The notes under the pieces: model-generated
Databases searched by the model: none
Seen by the model: the letters and a program-made list of their open reading frames with translations, nothing else
Told to the model about the DNA's origin: nothing
Shown here: in pieces, positions 56,736-64,000 of the stretch
Position numbering within the stretch: position 1 is the stretch's first letter
How the letters are laid out: each line of letters begins with the position of its first letter
Assembly (NCBI RefSeq): GCF_003012735.1
Contig: NZ_PXYI01000005.1
Coordinates: forward strand, 372,001 to 436,000
Direction of reading: 5' to 3'
From: Allosphingosinicella deserti
GTDB lineage: Bacteria; Pseudomonadota; Alphaproteobacteria; Sphingomonadales; Sphingomonadaceae
Length of the DNA stretch: 64,000 nucleotides
Position numbers and translations under genes: made by a program

Positions 56736-56886
56736 GTGTCCTGAGTCTGAAGTTCGCTGGTTTGGCGGTGTGATTTGACTCAGACTCGTCCGCATCAGGG
56801 AGGCGGGCGATGGGACGACTTGCAGTGGTGGAGCTTTCGGAGGCTGAGCGGAGCGAGCTCACCTCGATTTCGGCGAGCAGATCCTC
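56736..56886 (+). mobile_element. Truncated IS630-like element (left end and start of transposase)
   Basis: A TA dinucleotide at 56734-56735, the usual target of IS630, is followed by GTGTCCTGAGTCTGAAG. About 43 bases on is TTTGACTCAGACTCG, so GAGTCTGA and TCAGACTC form an inverted pair typical of a transposon end. After GGGAGG the ATG at 56810 gives MGRLAVVELSEAERSELTSI, like the start of IS630-type transposases of sphingomonads. Beyond about 25 codons the similarity stops and the frame turns to unrelated residues, so the element is truncated. The gap 56531-56735 before it and 56887-57058 after it hold no intact gene; a leftover frame (EQILGRRRIFFPKTGGKK) just after it may be the tail of a broken gene. 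Confidence 0.5.
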
Positions 56887-57058
56887 GGGCGTCGGAGGAT
56901 CTTCTTTCCCAAAACGGGCGGCAAGAAGCCTGAGAGTTGGACGATTACGTGCGACCTGCCGATCCCCTTCAGCGTGTTGCCACAGGAGGATCTCGAACTC
57001 ATTGCCCGCGAGTTGCTCGAGCAGAGCTACGGTGATCATGGCCCTACCGCTCGCCACC

Positions 57059-57730
57059 TCAACGCGCTTGGAAGTTTCGAAATACCTTTTCGAAGGAGCC
57101 GCGAAGCCGCATTTCCCGATCGGGAGTCAACGGGGAAAGTCCGATCTCGAATTCTTTCTTGTGTCGGGAAAATAGCTTGTCCACTGACCCGGCGTTCTGC
57201 GTTGACACGAAAAAGCGGCCATCTGCATAGATGTCGTCAATCAATCCGAGGTAGGATCGACCGAGATCGACACCAAGTGTGCTGCTGAGGTAATACTTAC
57301 ATTCGACCGACAAAATGACCTTGCTTGATCGAGGGTGAACGCTGTTGAAACGGCAGGTGTTGGCTTCGTCCTGGTAGACCACCGCGACGTCGCACTCATG
57401 ATTTACTCGCGACTTACCAGATACATAGATGCCGACATGCGCCTCAAGCACCGGCGCCCCTCGAGGGAAGCGTATCTCAGCGTGGCAATAATCATGGAGG
57501 GTGGAGAAGATTGAGGTGGGCGCCGTGCGGAAGTAGAATGCTGTCGCAGGCATTCCAGAGCGCGTTACCAGACTGATCGATGCTCCCTCTCGACGCGCGG
57601 CCTCCAGCACTAGCGCCCAGATGTAGCACTCATAGAGGTCGTTTCCTGCCGAAATCGCGGACAGGTTGGCGCTCGTTGCCGTGGCGATCGTGGCGCTTAT
57701 GTCACTCCACATGTCGGATCGCAGCGTCAT
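57059..57730 (-). CDS. Restriction-endonuclease-like PD-(D/E)XK protein
   Basis: This 223-residue protein carries D114 in HECDVAVVYQDE and the E143-C-K145 pair in ILSVECKYYL, with hydrophobic strands before each. This is the D-x28-E-x-K signature of PD-(D/E)XK nucleases. Preceding residues (EAHVGIYVSGKSRVNHECD) and a following helix (DLGRSYLGLIDDIY) fit the fold. The overall family is not one I can name. It overlaps the upstream gene by ATGA and lies in the defense-like island. Cleavage of DNA or RNA is inferred, not shown. Confidence 0.68.
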   Translation of the reverse strand: MTLRSDMWSDISATIATATSANLSAISAGNDLYECYIWALVLEAARREGASISLVTRSGMPATAFYFRTAPTSIFSTLHDYCHAEIRFPRGAPVLEAHVGIYVSGKSRVNHECDVAVVYQDEANTCRFNSVHPRSSKVILSVECKYYLSSTLGVDLGRSYLGLIDDIYADGRFFVSTQNAGSVDKLFSRHKKEFEIGLSPLTPDREMRLRGSFEKVFRNFQAR

Positions 57731-58290
57731 TCGTCAGTCCCTAACTGGCTCGTGAACTGTCGAGAGGGGAGGCCCGCCTCTCTCGAGATCTCGTCCAGCA
57801 GGCGCCCAAGCTTAAGCGTGGCCAAGTCTGATTGCGCAATCGTGACCGACGAGATCGGCTGCACTACTTCGGTTGCGTCATCATCGCCAACGCCAACTCG
57901 ATGGACCACAACCCCCTGCGCTGCCGTGGCTGGAGGTATACTCCTCTTGACCATTCCTATGACTCGGGAGGCCATCATCTTGGGTGCGAGAAAAGCCACA
58001 CCGAGAGCGGCCACGAGCATGTCCAGCTGCTCAAAATTGCTGTATTCTTCCTTTCCGACGAAGTCCCCAGTCGTTGTTGCCCCTCCCCGGGGGACGCCGG
58101 CTAGTTCGTCTATGCCTGGGCTTTGCCGAACCTTGAGTTTCCGCTCTACCTGTCTGCCAGCCTCCACGTCTGAACGCCACTGGTTTAAGACATCAAGGAT
58201 CCCATTCGCGGTCGGTTCAGATGCGAACTGGCGCACCGCTGCCTCAAGATGTGTGACGAGGCGCGCTGCCTCGGCATCCGTCATCGCCAT
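57727..58290 (-). CDS. Protein of unknown function coupled to the PD-(D/E)XK gene
   Basis: This 187-residue protein starts at ATG 58290, with weak AAGG about 10 bases upstream (in-frame ATG 58284 and TTG 58392 are options). A helical N-terminal part (EAARLVTHLEAAVRQFASEP) is followed by a hydrophobic stretch (LDMLVAALGVAFLAPKMMAS) that may be a membrane or core helix, then a strand-rich part and a final helix (ATLKLGRLLDEISREAGLPS). No family is recognised. The stop overlaps the next start, so it is the first gene of a two-gene operon and may be the sensor or partner of the nuclease-like protein. Confidence 0.58.
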   Translation of the reverse strand: MAMTDAEAARLVTHLEAAVRQFASEPTANGILDVLNQWRSDVEAGRQVERKLKVRQSPGIDELAGVPRGGATTTGDFVGKEEYSNFEQLDMLVAALGVAFLAPKMMASRVIGMVKRSIPPATAAQGVVVHRVGVGDDDATEVVQPISSVTIAQSDLATLKLGRLLDEISREAGLPSRQFTSQLGTDE

Positions 58291-58779
58291 CCATGGAGCC
58301 TTAGATAAGCTGGTGTAGAGGCTGAGCCCTCGGGCTGGTAAGCGGCTCTTTGTTCTTCTCGTCGAGTAAACCAACGCCGCTGAGCTTTTCAAGCTTCTCT
58401 TTCTATACGGCTACGTTCCCTTGCCTTTCATCAACCTGCAACCTCGACATAGTTCGAACGCCACCTCAGACCCGGGTCGATCGAGCTTGGCGGCCAAAAC
58501 CGCCGTGTCCACTGGGGCGGTTGAATTCTGGTCGCTGTCCGAGCGCCGGGACCGCCGTCCTACCTTTCTGTCACTGGAGCGAAAAGTCGGTTCCTGTTGA
58601 CCATCGGGACTTCGGTCTTGCGCGCCTGGTTGCCGATCGCCGTTGACACGCCCTGGGCGTTGCAAGGCAAACCTCCTAGACCTTCGGAGCCGCTCTTGGG
58701 CTGGACTGCGACCTGCGGCGGCGCGACCCACACCGCTCGAGGTCCGCCGCTTTGCGACGGGCGAGATCCGACGCAGGGG
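58291..58779. other. Intergenic stretch, no supported gene
   Basis: These 489 bases carry no frame with good codon bias and a ribosome site. The stretch precedes the two-gene operon on the minus strand and probably contains its promoter. The sequence is close in composition to its neighbours, and I see no tRNA or mobile-element ends. Confidence 0.4.
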
Positions 58780-59733
58780 TCATCGGGATGTTTGCCCTGA
58801 CAAGCAAGCTTCGACGCCGCTCGCCGTCCCGCCGACTTCGCACCCCGCCCGCTCCCGGTCCGGCCGGATCGCGAACCAAGCCGCCGCAAGGAGCACGGCC
58901 ATGCCCGCCACCTGCGTGCGCGACACGTCCTCTCCAAACACCAGATGCCCGGCCGCGACCGCGACGACCGACGAGACGAAGGCATAAGAACCGGAGCGAG
59001 ACGAGCCCCAGACCCGCAGCAGGTGCAGGTAGATGGTGTAGCCGAGCAGCGAGCCGAACAGGACGAGGAACAGCCAGCCGCCGATCGCCGGCGCGGGCCA
59101 GGCGGTTTGGAGCATCGCCGGTGCGCGCGGCTCGACGAGGAGGGAGATGCCGAGGAGCAGGGCACCGCCGGTCACCATGGTGACGCAGGCGAGCCAGAGG
59201 GAGCTGTAGCGGGCCATGAGCGGGCGCGAGAGCACGGCGCCCCAGCCGTAGACCAATGCCGCGCCGGACACCGCTGCCAGCCCCGCGAGACTGGACCCTT
59301 CGGTGGTCGCCGCGGGCGCGAACAGGATGACGATTCCGGCGACGCCGAGGACGATCGCGGCGGCGCGCCGCCGGCTGAAGCGCTCGTCGCCGAGCATCAG
59401 CGCGAAGGCGAGGAGCGCAACCGGAGTCAACGACATCTCGAGCACCGCGGCCAGGCCAGAGGAGACATATTGGACGCCCCAGAAGAGCAGGCCGTAGCAG
59501 GTCGTCATCACCAGGAGGGACACGGCGAGCAGACGCGGGATGTCGGCGATCGCCGGAACCACCAGCGACCGCCGGAGCGCCAGCAAGGCGGCGAGCACCA
59601 GGCCTGCGGCCAGGAAGCGAGTCCCGGCGAAGAGAAGGGGCGGGACCGTCTCGATCCCGAATTTCATGGCGATCCAGGTCGTGCCCCAGATGGCGCAGAG
59701 CAGCAGGAAGAGCAGGATCTCGCGGGACGCCAT
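58780..59733 (-). CDS. EamA/DMT-family exporter
   Basis: This 317-residue inner-membrane transporter of the drug/metabolite group has ten predicted helices in two repeated EamA halves. It opens with REILLFLLLCAIWGTTWIAM, and the second half includes VYGWGAVLSRPLMARYSSLW and YAFVSSVVAVAAGHLVFGED. The repeat logic (IWGTTW early, PLMAR later) is normal for EamA. The substrate cannot be told. It stands alone and diverges from the SRPBCC/ArsR pair. Confidence 0.9.
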   Translation of the reverse strand: MASREILLFLLLCAIWGTTWIAMKFGIETVPPLLFAGTRFLAAGLVLAALLALRRSLVVPAIADIPRLLAVSLLVMTTCYGLLFWGVQYVSSGLAAVLEMSLTPVALLAFALMLGDERFSRRRAAAIVLGVAGIVILFAPAATTEGSSLAGLAAVSGAALVYGWGAVLSRPLMARYSSLWLACVTMVTGGALLLGISLLVEPRAPAMLQTAWPAPAIGGWLFLVLFGSLLGYTIYLHLLRVWGSSRSGSYAFVSSVVAVAAGHLVFGEDVSRTQVAGMAVLLAAAWFAIRPDRERAGCEVGGTASGVEACLSGQTSR

Positions 59734-59947
59734 CGCTGAATCAGGATCCGGCTGTCGGCCGAAGCGGGGCTTGGCCCGGTGCCGCGGTTTGAAGAACGCG
59801 GCAGGGATGGGGGCACGGCATGCCGGGCTTCTACGGGCCGCATTCCGGCCAGGGTAACTGAATTAGCGTCGTTGCTGATAAGCCCGGCTTATCGAAGCGG
59901 CAACTCAAAACTGAAGTCATGGCTTGACTATCTTCTCACCGTTGATA

Positions 59948-59965
59948 CTGAAGTCAAAACTTCAG
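59948..59965. promoter_or_regulatory. ArsR-type operator, CTGAAGT-CAAA-ACTTCAG
   Basis: A perfect 7-base inverted repeat (59948-59954 and 59959-59965) lies 15 bases before the SRPBCC start, overlapping the likely promoter (GATACT at 59944). A half-copy CTGAAGTCA is present 37 bases upstream at 59911. ArsR proteins bind dyads like this, and the ArsR gene is the second gene of the operon, so feedback control is likely. Confidence 0.62.
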
Positions 59966-59979
59966 CAAGGAGAATCGCC

Positions 59980-60450
59980 GTGTCTGCCAACGTGATCCAT
60001 TCGAGTTTCTCGCTCTCCCGGGTGCTGCCAGCGCCGCCAGCGCGGGTGTTCGCGGCCTTTGCCGATCCGGACATCAAGCGGCGCTGGTTCGCCGAAGGGG
60101 ACCAGCACGACGTCGAGGAGTTCGCCGCCGATCTGAGGGAGGGTGCGACCGAGCGGCTGCGCTACCGGTTCCGCGACGGCACGCCGTTCGCGGGACAGGC
60201 GATCAGCAATGCCGACATGGTGCTGAACCTGGTGCCGGAGCAGCGGATCGTCTGGGCGTCGAAGATGGCGTTTGGGGAGGCGATGATCTCGGCCGCTCTG
60301 GTCACCGCCGAGCTGATGCCGCACGCTGATGGAACGGAGCTGGTGCTGACCTTCCAGGGCGCCTTCTTCGAAGGGGCGGACGGGCCCGAGATCCGCGAGA
60401 TGGGCTGGCAGGTGTTGCTCGGCCGGCTCGAGGGCGTGCTAAAGGCGTAG
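59980..60450 (+). CDS. SRPBCC/AHSA1-domain protein
   Basis: This 156-residue START-like protein begins at GTG 59980, with AAGGAG 6 bases upstream. It follows the AHSA1 pattern: FSLSRVLPAPPARVFAAFAD, RRWFAEGD, RLRYRFRDGTPFAGQAIS, and a C-terminal helix (GWQVLLGRLEGVLKA). Such domains bind small hydrophobic ligands in a deep cavity. It precedes an ArsR regulator by one base, and pairs of this kind are common in bacteria, where the SRPBCC protein and the ArsR protein respond to the same cue. The ligand is unknown. Confidence 0.85.
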   Translation: MSANVIHSSFSLSRVLPAPPARVFAAFADPDIKRRWFAEGDQHDVEEFAADLREGATERLRYRFRDGTPFAGQAISNADMVLNLVPEQRIVWASKMAFGEAMISAALVTAELMPHADGTELVLTFQGAFFEGADGPEIREMGWQVLLGRLEGVLKA

Positions 60451-60451
60451 G

Positions 60452-60778
60452 ATGAACCGACCGGACAGCACCCACGCGGATCGGATCTTCCAGGCGCTGG
60501 GGGACGCGACCCGGCGGCGGCTGATCGACCTGCTCGGCAGCGGACCGCGCTCGGTGTCCGAGCTTGCCGGGCCGCTCGACGTGACGGTGACCGCCGTCAT
60601 GCAGCACCTCCGGGTGCTGGAGGACTGCGGGCTGGTCGCGACCGAGAAGATCGGGCGGGTGCGCGCCTGCCGGCTTCGGCCCGAGGGGCTCGACGTGCTC
60701 GACGCCTGGATCCGGGCGCGCCGATCGACCTGGGAGCACCGCCTCGCCGCCCTGTCGGACATCCTGCGAGAACCCTGA
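60452..60778 (+). CDS. ArsR-family repressor
   Basis: This 108-residue winged-helix repressor has RIFQALGDATRRRLIDLLGS near residues 11-30, a recognition helix in VTVTAVMQHLRVLEDCGLVA, and a wing (TEKIGRVRACRLR). No CxC metal site is visible, so it is probably not a metal sensor. It lies one base after the SRPBCC gene and probably represses this pair through the dyad at 59948-59965. The 274 bases after it hold no supported gene. Confidence 0.9.
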   Translation: MNRPDSTHADRIFQALGDATRRRLIDLLGSGPRSVSELAGPLDVTVTAVMQHLRVLEDCGLVATEKIGRVRACRLRPEGLDVLDAWIRARRSTWEHRLAALSDILREP

Positions 60779-61052
60779 ACGCTGGCGACAGACCAGGGCC
60801 GCCACCGGCGCCCTCCGGGAGAGCAAGGCGGCGGCGTGGGCGCCCGGGATCCGGACCTCGCGCGCACGAAGGACGGGGGCCCTGCCGCCGTTCGAGCGGA
60901 ATGCGGCGAACGGCGGTTGTCGTCAGGAGCGGTCGTGGCGCTCTTCGTCGGCGTGTGCGTGGCGCACCGTGCATTTGCGCCGGGGCTTTGCTCCCGGCGC
61001 GAACATCGTCACAGGAGGACAGGCGCCTGTCAGCGATCGCCCGGGAGAGGAA

Positions 61053-62081
61053 ATGACGCACGATATCGGAGTGGGCCTCATCGGCTACGGGCTCGGCGGT
61101 CGCGCCTTCCACGCGCCCTACGTCCGAGTCACGCCCGGCATGACCTTGCGCGCCGTGGTGTCACGCGATCCCGCCAAGGTCCGGGTCGATCTGCCGGGCA
61201 TGCGCGTGGTCCCGAGCGTCGATGCGCTGCTCGCCGAATCCGGCATCGACCTGGTGATCGTCAGCAGTCCGGACGACCTGCATGCCGAACACGCGCTGGC
61301 GGCGCTCGGCGCCGGCAAGCATGTGCTGATCGACAAGCCATTCGCGACCACCCTCGCCGACGCACGGCGGATTGCGGAGGCGGCCGAGGCCAAGGGCCGC
61401 ATGGTGACCGCCTTCCACAACCGCCGGTGGGACGCCGATTTCCGGACGCTTCGCCGGATGATCGATGCCGGAACGCTGGGCACCATCGTTCAGTTCGAAA
61501 GCCATTTCGATCGCTGGCGGCCGATCCCCGCCCCGCTGTGGAAAGAGGCGCGGCAAGGCGGATCCTGGCTGGATCTCGGCCCGCATCTGGTCGACCAGGC
61601 GCTGGCCCTGTTCGGCCGGCCGCTGGCGATCACCGCCGACATTACGACCTTGCGCGCCGGGGCGCCCGCGCCCGATTATTTCCACGCATTGCTGCGCTAC
61701 GAGCAGCATCGCGCCATCCTGCATTCGAGCAAGCTGGCCGCGCAGCATGGCCTGCGCTTCGCGGTACACGGCACGCAGGGAAGCTGGATCAAGCACGGTC
61801 TTGATGCCCAGGAAGCGGCGACCGTCGCAGGCCGGCTGCCCGAGGGCGCCGATTGGGGCTTGGATCCGGTTCCCGGCCTGCTCACGCGTGGGGACGATCC
61901 GTCGACACCGGTGCCGGTGGCGAACGAGCCGGGCGACTATCGCTTGTTCTGGCAGGCGCTGGCCGCCGCATTGCGCGGCGACGGCGCCAACCCGGTTCCG
62001 GCCTCCGCCGCCGTCGCCGTCATGGAGGTGCTCGATGCCGGGATGCGCAGCGCGCTGGAGGGACGCGAAATCACCCTTTGA
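61053..62081 (+). CDS. Gfo/Idh/MocA-family NAD(P)-dependent oxidoreductase
   Basis: This 342-residue cytosolic sugar/inositol-type dehydrogenase has an N-terminal Rossmann nucleotide site GLIGYGLGGRAFHAP (8-22) and the VIVSSPDDLHAEHALAALGA and KHVLIDKPFATTLADARRIA motifs, with the catalytic-position Lys in DKP. The C-terminal Gfo domain contains GSWLDLGPHLVDQAL. The ATG at 61053 follows GGGAGAGG. It converges with the next Gfo/Idh/MocA gene across 42 bases. The substrate is unknown, and the family is broad. Confidence 0.9.
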   Translation: MTHDIGVGLIGYGLGGRAFHAPYVRVTPGMTLRAVVSRDPAKVRVDLPGMRVVPSVDALLAESGIDLVIVSSPDDLHAEHALAALGAGKHVLIDKPFATTLADARRIAEAAEAKGRMVTAFHNRRWDADFRTLRRMIDAGTLGTIVQFESHFDRWRPIPAPLWKEARQGGSWLDLGPHLVDQALALFGRPLAITADITTLRAGAPAPDYFHALLRYEQHRAILHSSKLAAQHGLRFAVHGTQGSWIKHGLDAQEAATVAGRLPEGADWGLDPVPGLLTRGDDPSTPVPVANEPGDYRLFWQALAAALRGDGANPVPASAAVAVMEVLDAGMRSALEGREITL

Positions 62082-62123
62082 GGCGAGGGGCGACCATGAA
62101 GGTCGTCGCACCTTCCGACCGGC

Positions 62124-63389
62124 TCAAATATCGACGAGCGACGACGGCCAGTCGACCGGCCGGCCGCTGTCCATCGCATCCTCTCCCATCAGCGACGTAA
62201 CGCTGGCATGATAGGCCTGGCGCAGCAGTCCCGGTGCGGGAACGCCGCTGCGCACCGCTTCGCCGAAGACCTCGAACTGCAGCATCGTCTCGTCATATTC
62301 GCCCCAGCCCAGCGACTCGCCCGGCGTCGTCACCGGCAGCTCCGGGAACCAGGTCGCGCCGCCGATCGGCACCGGGCGCTTGCGGCCCGCCTGGACGTCC
62401 TCCCCCATCTTTCGCAAGGCGGGGACGCCGGGCGGCTTTTCCTGATAGATCCGGCCGAGTTCGGGCTCGATCGTGCCCTTGCTGCCCTGGATCTGCTCCT
62501 CGCAGCCGTAGCGCGCATTGTTGAGCAGCGACGTGTAGACGAGCTTGCGGCCGCCGGCATAGTCGAAGACCAAAGCAACCTGATCGTAGACCTCGCGCCC
62601 ATCCTTCCAGAAGCAGATGCTTCCCGACCCGATCACGCGGGTGGGCGGCGCCTCGAGGAACCAATTGCCGACCTGAAGCTGGTGGGTCGCGAGCTCGGTC
62701 ATCAGCCCGGCCGAGCTGTCGCGATACAGGCGCCAGTTGATCTTCCGCTCCAGATCGCTGCCGGCGGGCACCGCGCGGCGCCAGCTGGTGTTGCGGTGCC
62801 AGCTCGCGCGGATCTGGGTGACGGGCCCGATCTCGCCGGCCTTCACCCGCTTCAGCGCGTTGAGATAGGTCGGGTTGAACATCCGCTGATGGCCGATCTG
62901 CAGCACCTTGCGGCGATCCTGCGCGCGCTTCACCATCGCGCTGCAATCGGCGATCGTTCGCGCCATCGCCTTTTCGCACCAGACGTGCACCCCGGCATCG
63001 AACGAGTCGAGGGTCTGCGCCGCGTGGACATGGAGGGGCGTCGCGATGACCACGGCGTCGATCCCGCCCGCGTCCAGCATCGCGCGATGATCGGCGAAGG
63101 CGGGCGTCCCCCCGGGAACGAGCGCGCGGCCCTTGACCAAATTCGGCTCGTAATCGTCGCAGATCGCCGCCACCGCGCAATTGCGAGTCTTGGCGATGTT
63201 GCGGATCAGCGTGCGCCCGCGATCCCCGGTGCCGATCACGCCCAGGCGGACGCGATCCTTCTGCCCAGGCGCGGCGCTCGCGGCAAAGGCAGCCCAGGGC
63301 GCGGCGGCCGCCATTCCCGCGCCGGCCGACGCCTTCAGCACATGATCGATGAACGACCGGCGGGTCAGATCAAAATCCTTGTCGATCAT
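62124..63389 (-). CDS. Tat-exported Gfo/Idh/MocA-family oxidoreductase
   Basis: This 421-residue dehydrogenase-like protein has a Tat signal (LTRRSFIDHVLKASAGAG). It has the family's Rossmann site LGVIGTGDRGRTLI (about 47-60), CEKAMARTIADCSAMVKRAQ, and a C-terminal domain with HQLQVGNWFLEAPPTRVIG. It is therefore likely to act in the periplasm, possibly with a tightly bound cofactor. It starts on an ATGA overlap with the preceding ApbE-like gene. That coupling suggests a flavin-modified partner or a shared pathway, which is inference. Confidence 0.9.
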   Translation of the reverse strand: MIDKDFDLTRRSFIDHVLKASAGAGMAAAAPWAAFAASAAPGQKDRVRLGVIGTGDRGRTLIRNIAKTRNCAVAAICDDYEPNLVKGRALVPGGTPAFADHRAMLDAGGIDAVVIATPLHVHAAQTLDSFDAGVHVWCEKAMARTIADCSAMVKRAQDRRKVLQIGHQRMFNPTYLNALKRVKAGEIGPVTQIRASWHRNTSWRRAVPAGSDLERKINWRLYRDSSAGLMTELATHQLQVGNWFLEAPPTRVIGSGSICFWKDGREVYDQVALVFDYAGGRKLVYTSLLNNARYGCEEQIQGSKGTIEPELGRIYQEKPPGVPALRKMGEDVQAGRKRPVPIGGATWFPELPVTTPGESLGWGEYDETMLQFEVFGEAVRSGVPAPGLLRQAYHASVTSLMGEDAMDSGRPVDWPSSLVDI

Positions 63390-64000
63390 CGTATCACGGT
63401 CTCCGCTGGCGGAACGGAGATCCCCGTTTCACCGGTAAAATCAAACAGAAAGCGGCGCGCGGGCTCCCCGTCAAGGAAGCGCTTCGCCTGATCGCCATCG
63501 GCGACGAGCAAGGCCGTGCTCATCATCTCCGCGCGGGCGCCGCTGCGCGCGCAGGCGACCGCCGTGCGCCGGCCGGTGACGATCGTTCCATCGCCAGGGC
63601 GGATCATCGGCGCACGATCGGGCGCATAGGTTCCCTCGCCGACGGTGGACGAGATCGACAGCGCCGAATCCTCCAGTTCGAGCTCCAGCAGGATGCGGTC
63701 CGGCTGCAGCGGATGCGGAATGGCGAACGGCCATCGCCCGCCAAGCGGATGCTCGCCGACCACCGCGATCGAGCTCTCTCCGGCCGACAGCAGCGCCGAG
63801 ACTCGGTCCGCCCGCCGCAGGACGTCGCAGGCCCGATCGAGCGCGAAGCCCTTGCCGAAACCGCCGAAGTCGAGCGCGAGCGGGCGCAGCGCACGGATGC
63901 GGGCATCCTCGCGATCGAACAGGACCATGTTCCATCCCGCCCCGCCGGTGGAGACATCCGCTGCGGGATCGAACAGGCCCTCCATCGCCTGGTAGGCGTG
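63386..64000 (-). CDS. ApbE-like FAD:protein FMN transferase, start outside the window
   Basis: Only the C-terminal 204 residues are present. ApbE motifs are visible in ALDFGGFGKGFALDRACDVL, then ADRVSALLSAGESSIAVVGE, and LSISSTVGEGTYAPDRA. ApbE proteins transfer FMN from FAD to a Thr/Ser of target proteins at the cell envelope. The gene is coupled by ATGA overlap to the Tat-exported oxidoreductase gene downstream. The N-terminus lies beyond 64000. Confidence 0.82.
   Translation of the reverse strand, partial: HAYQAMEGLFDPAADVSTGGAGWNMVLFDREDARIRALRPLALDFGGFGKGFALDRACDVLRRADRVSALLSAGESSIAVVGEHPLGGRWPFAIPHPLQPDRILLELELEDSALSISSTVGEGTYAPDRAPMIRPGDGTIVTGRRTAVACARSGARAEMMSTALLVADGDQAKRFLDGEPARRFLFDFTGETGISVPPAETVIR

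Noticed and set aside
56843-57288. Open frame with EQILGRRRIFFPKTGGKKPE
   Set aside because: It has gene-like residues in its first part but no start codon or ribosome site, and it runs into the antisense of the nuclease-like gene. It is kept only as a possible tail of a broken gene.
58291-58779. Hidden tRNA or small RNA in the gap
   Set aside because: No cloverleaf or CCA-ending pattern was seen, and no other supporting signal is visible.

Overview
The window is high-GC DNA with dense, short-spaced genes, strong third-position G/C bias, many secreted proteins and lipoproteins, a TonB-dependent receptor, a cryptochrome-like FeS photolyase and a copper cluster of the copA-copB type. Together these suggest an alphaproteobacterium, most likely a sphingomonad (Sphingomonas or a near relative). 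That assignment is inferred from gene content. No rRNA, tRNA or CRISPR array was seen.

Layout: (1) 1-7500 is a catabolic block: gluconate-type permease, RpiR-type regulator and secreted GH20 hexosaminidase on the minus strand. Divergent from them is a tightly overlapping operon of an enolase-superfamily enzyme, a RidA protein and a creatininase-family amidohydrolase. (2) 7600-17700 holds housekeeping and envelope genes: small lipoproteins, DUF2200, an L,D-transpeptidase-like protein, MprF and an FeS photolyase. (3) 17690-25800 is a periplasmic oxidation and uptake block: a ThuA-like protein, then a Tat-exported GMC dehydrogenase with its small subunit and a pseudoazurin, behind two LacI-type operators. 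It is followed by a retropepsin-like protease, a TonB receptor and a PhoD phosphatase. (4) 26100-34400 holds a soluble CBS-MCP and a complete copper-resistance cluster (copB, copA oxidase, His-rich proteins, CueR-like regulator, Cu+ ATPase) read from a MerR-type promoter, with a 49-residue membrane protein divergent from it. (5) 34490-48400 holds two sensor kinases, a CDF transporter, an NYN ribonuclease-like protein, YceI and several unknown secreted proteins. A gene-free 1.15 kb stretch here is full of repeats. (6) 48587-58290 is a defense-like island: a HIT-phospholipase D-helicase-DUF3427 protein, an HNH nuclease gene broken by a frameshift, a four-ORF ABC three-component (ABC-3C) system, an IS630-like remnant and a two-gene operon whose second protein carries a PD-(D/E)XK signature. 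(7) 58780-64000 holds an EamA exporter, an SRPBCC/ArsR pair with a visible operator, two Gfo/Idh/MocA oxidoreductases and a partial ApbE flavin transferase.

The most unusual part is the ABC-3C locus. Its small membrane ORF and its effector ORF lie in the same reading frame, separated by one TGA, and both carry the same VGRD motif, so the effector may be split or joined by readthrough. The two flanking island genes both look as if they have lost one base. This is either real decay or sequencing error and should be checked on reads.
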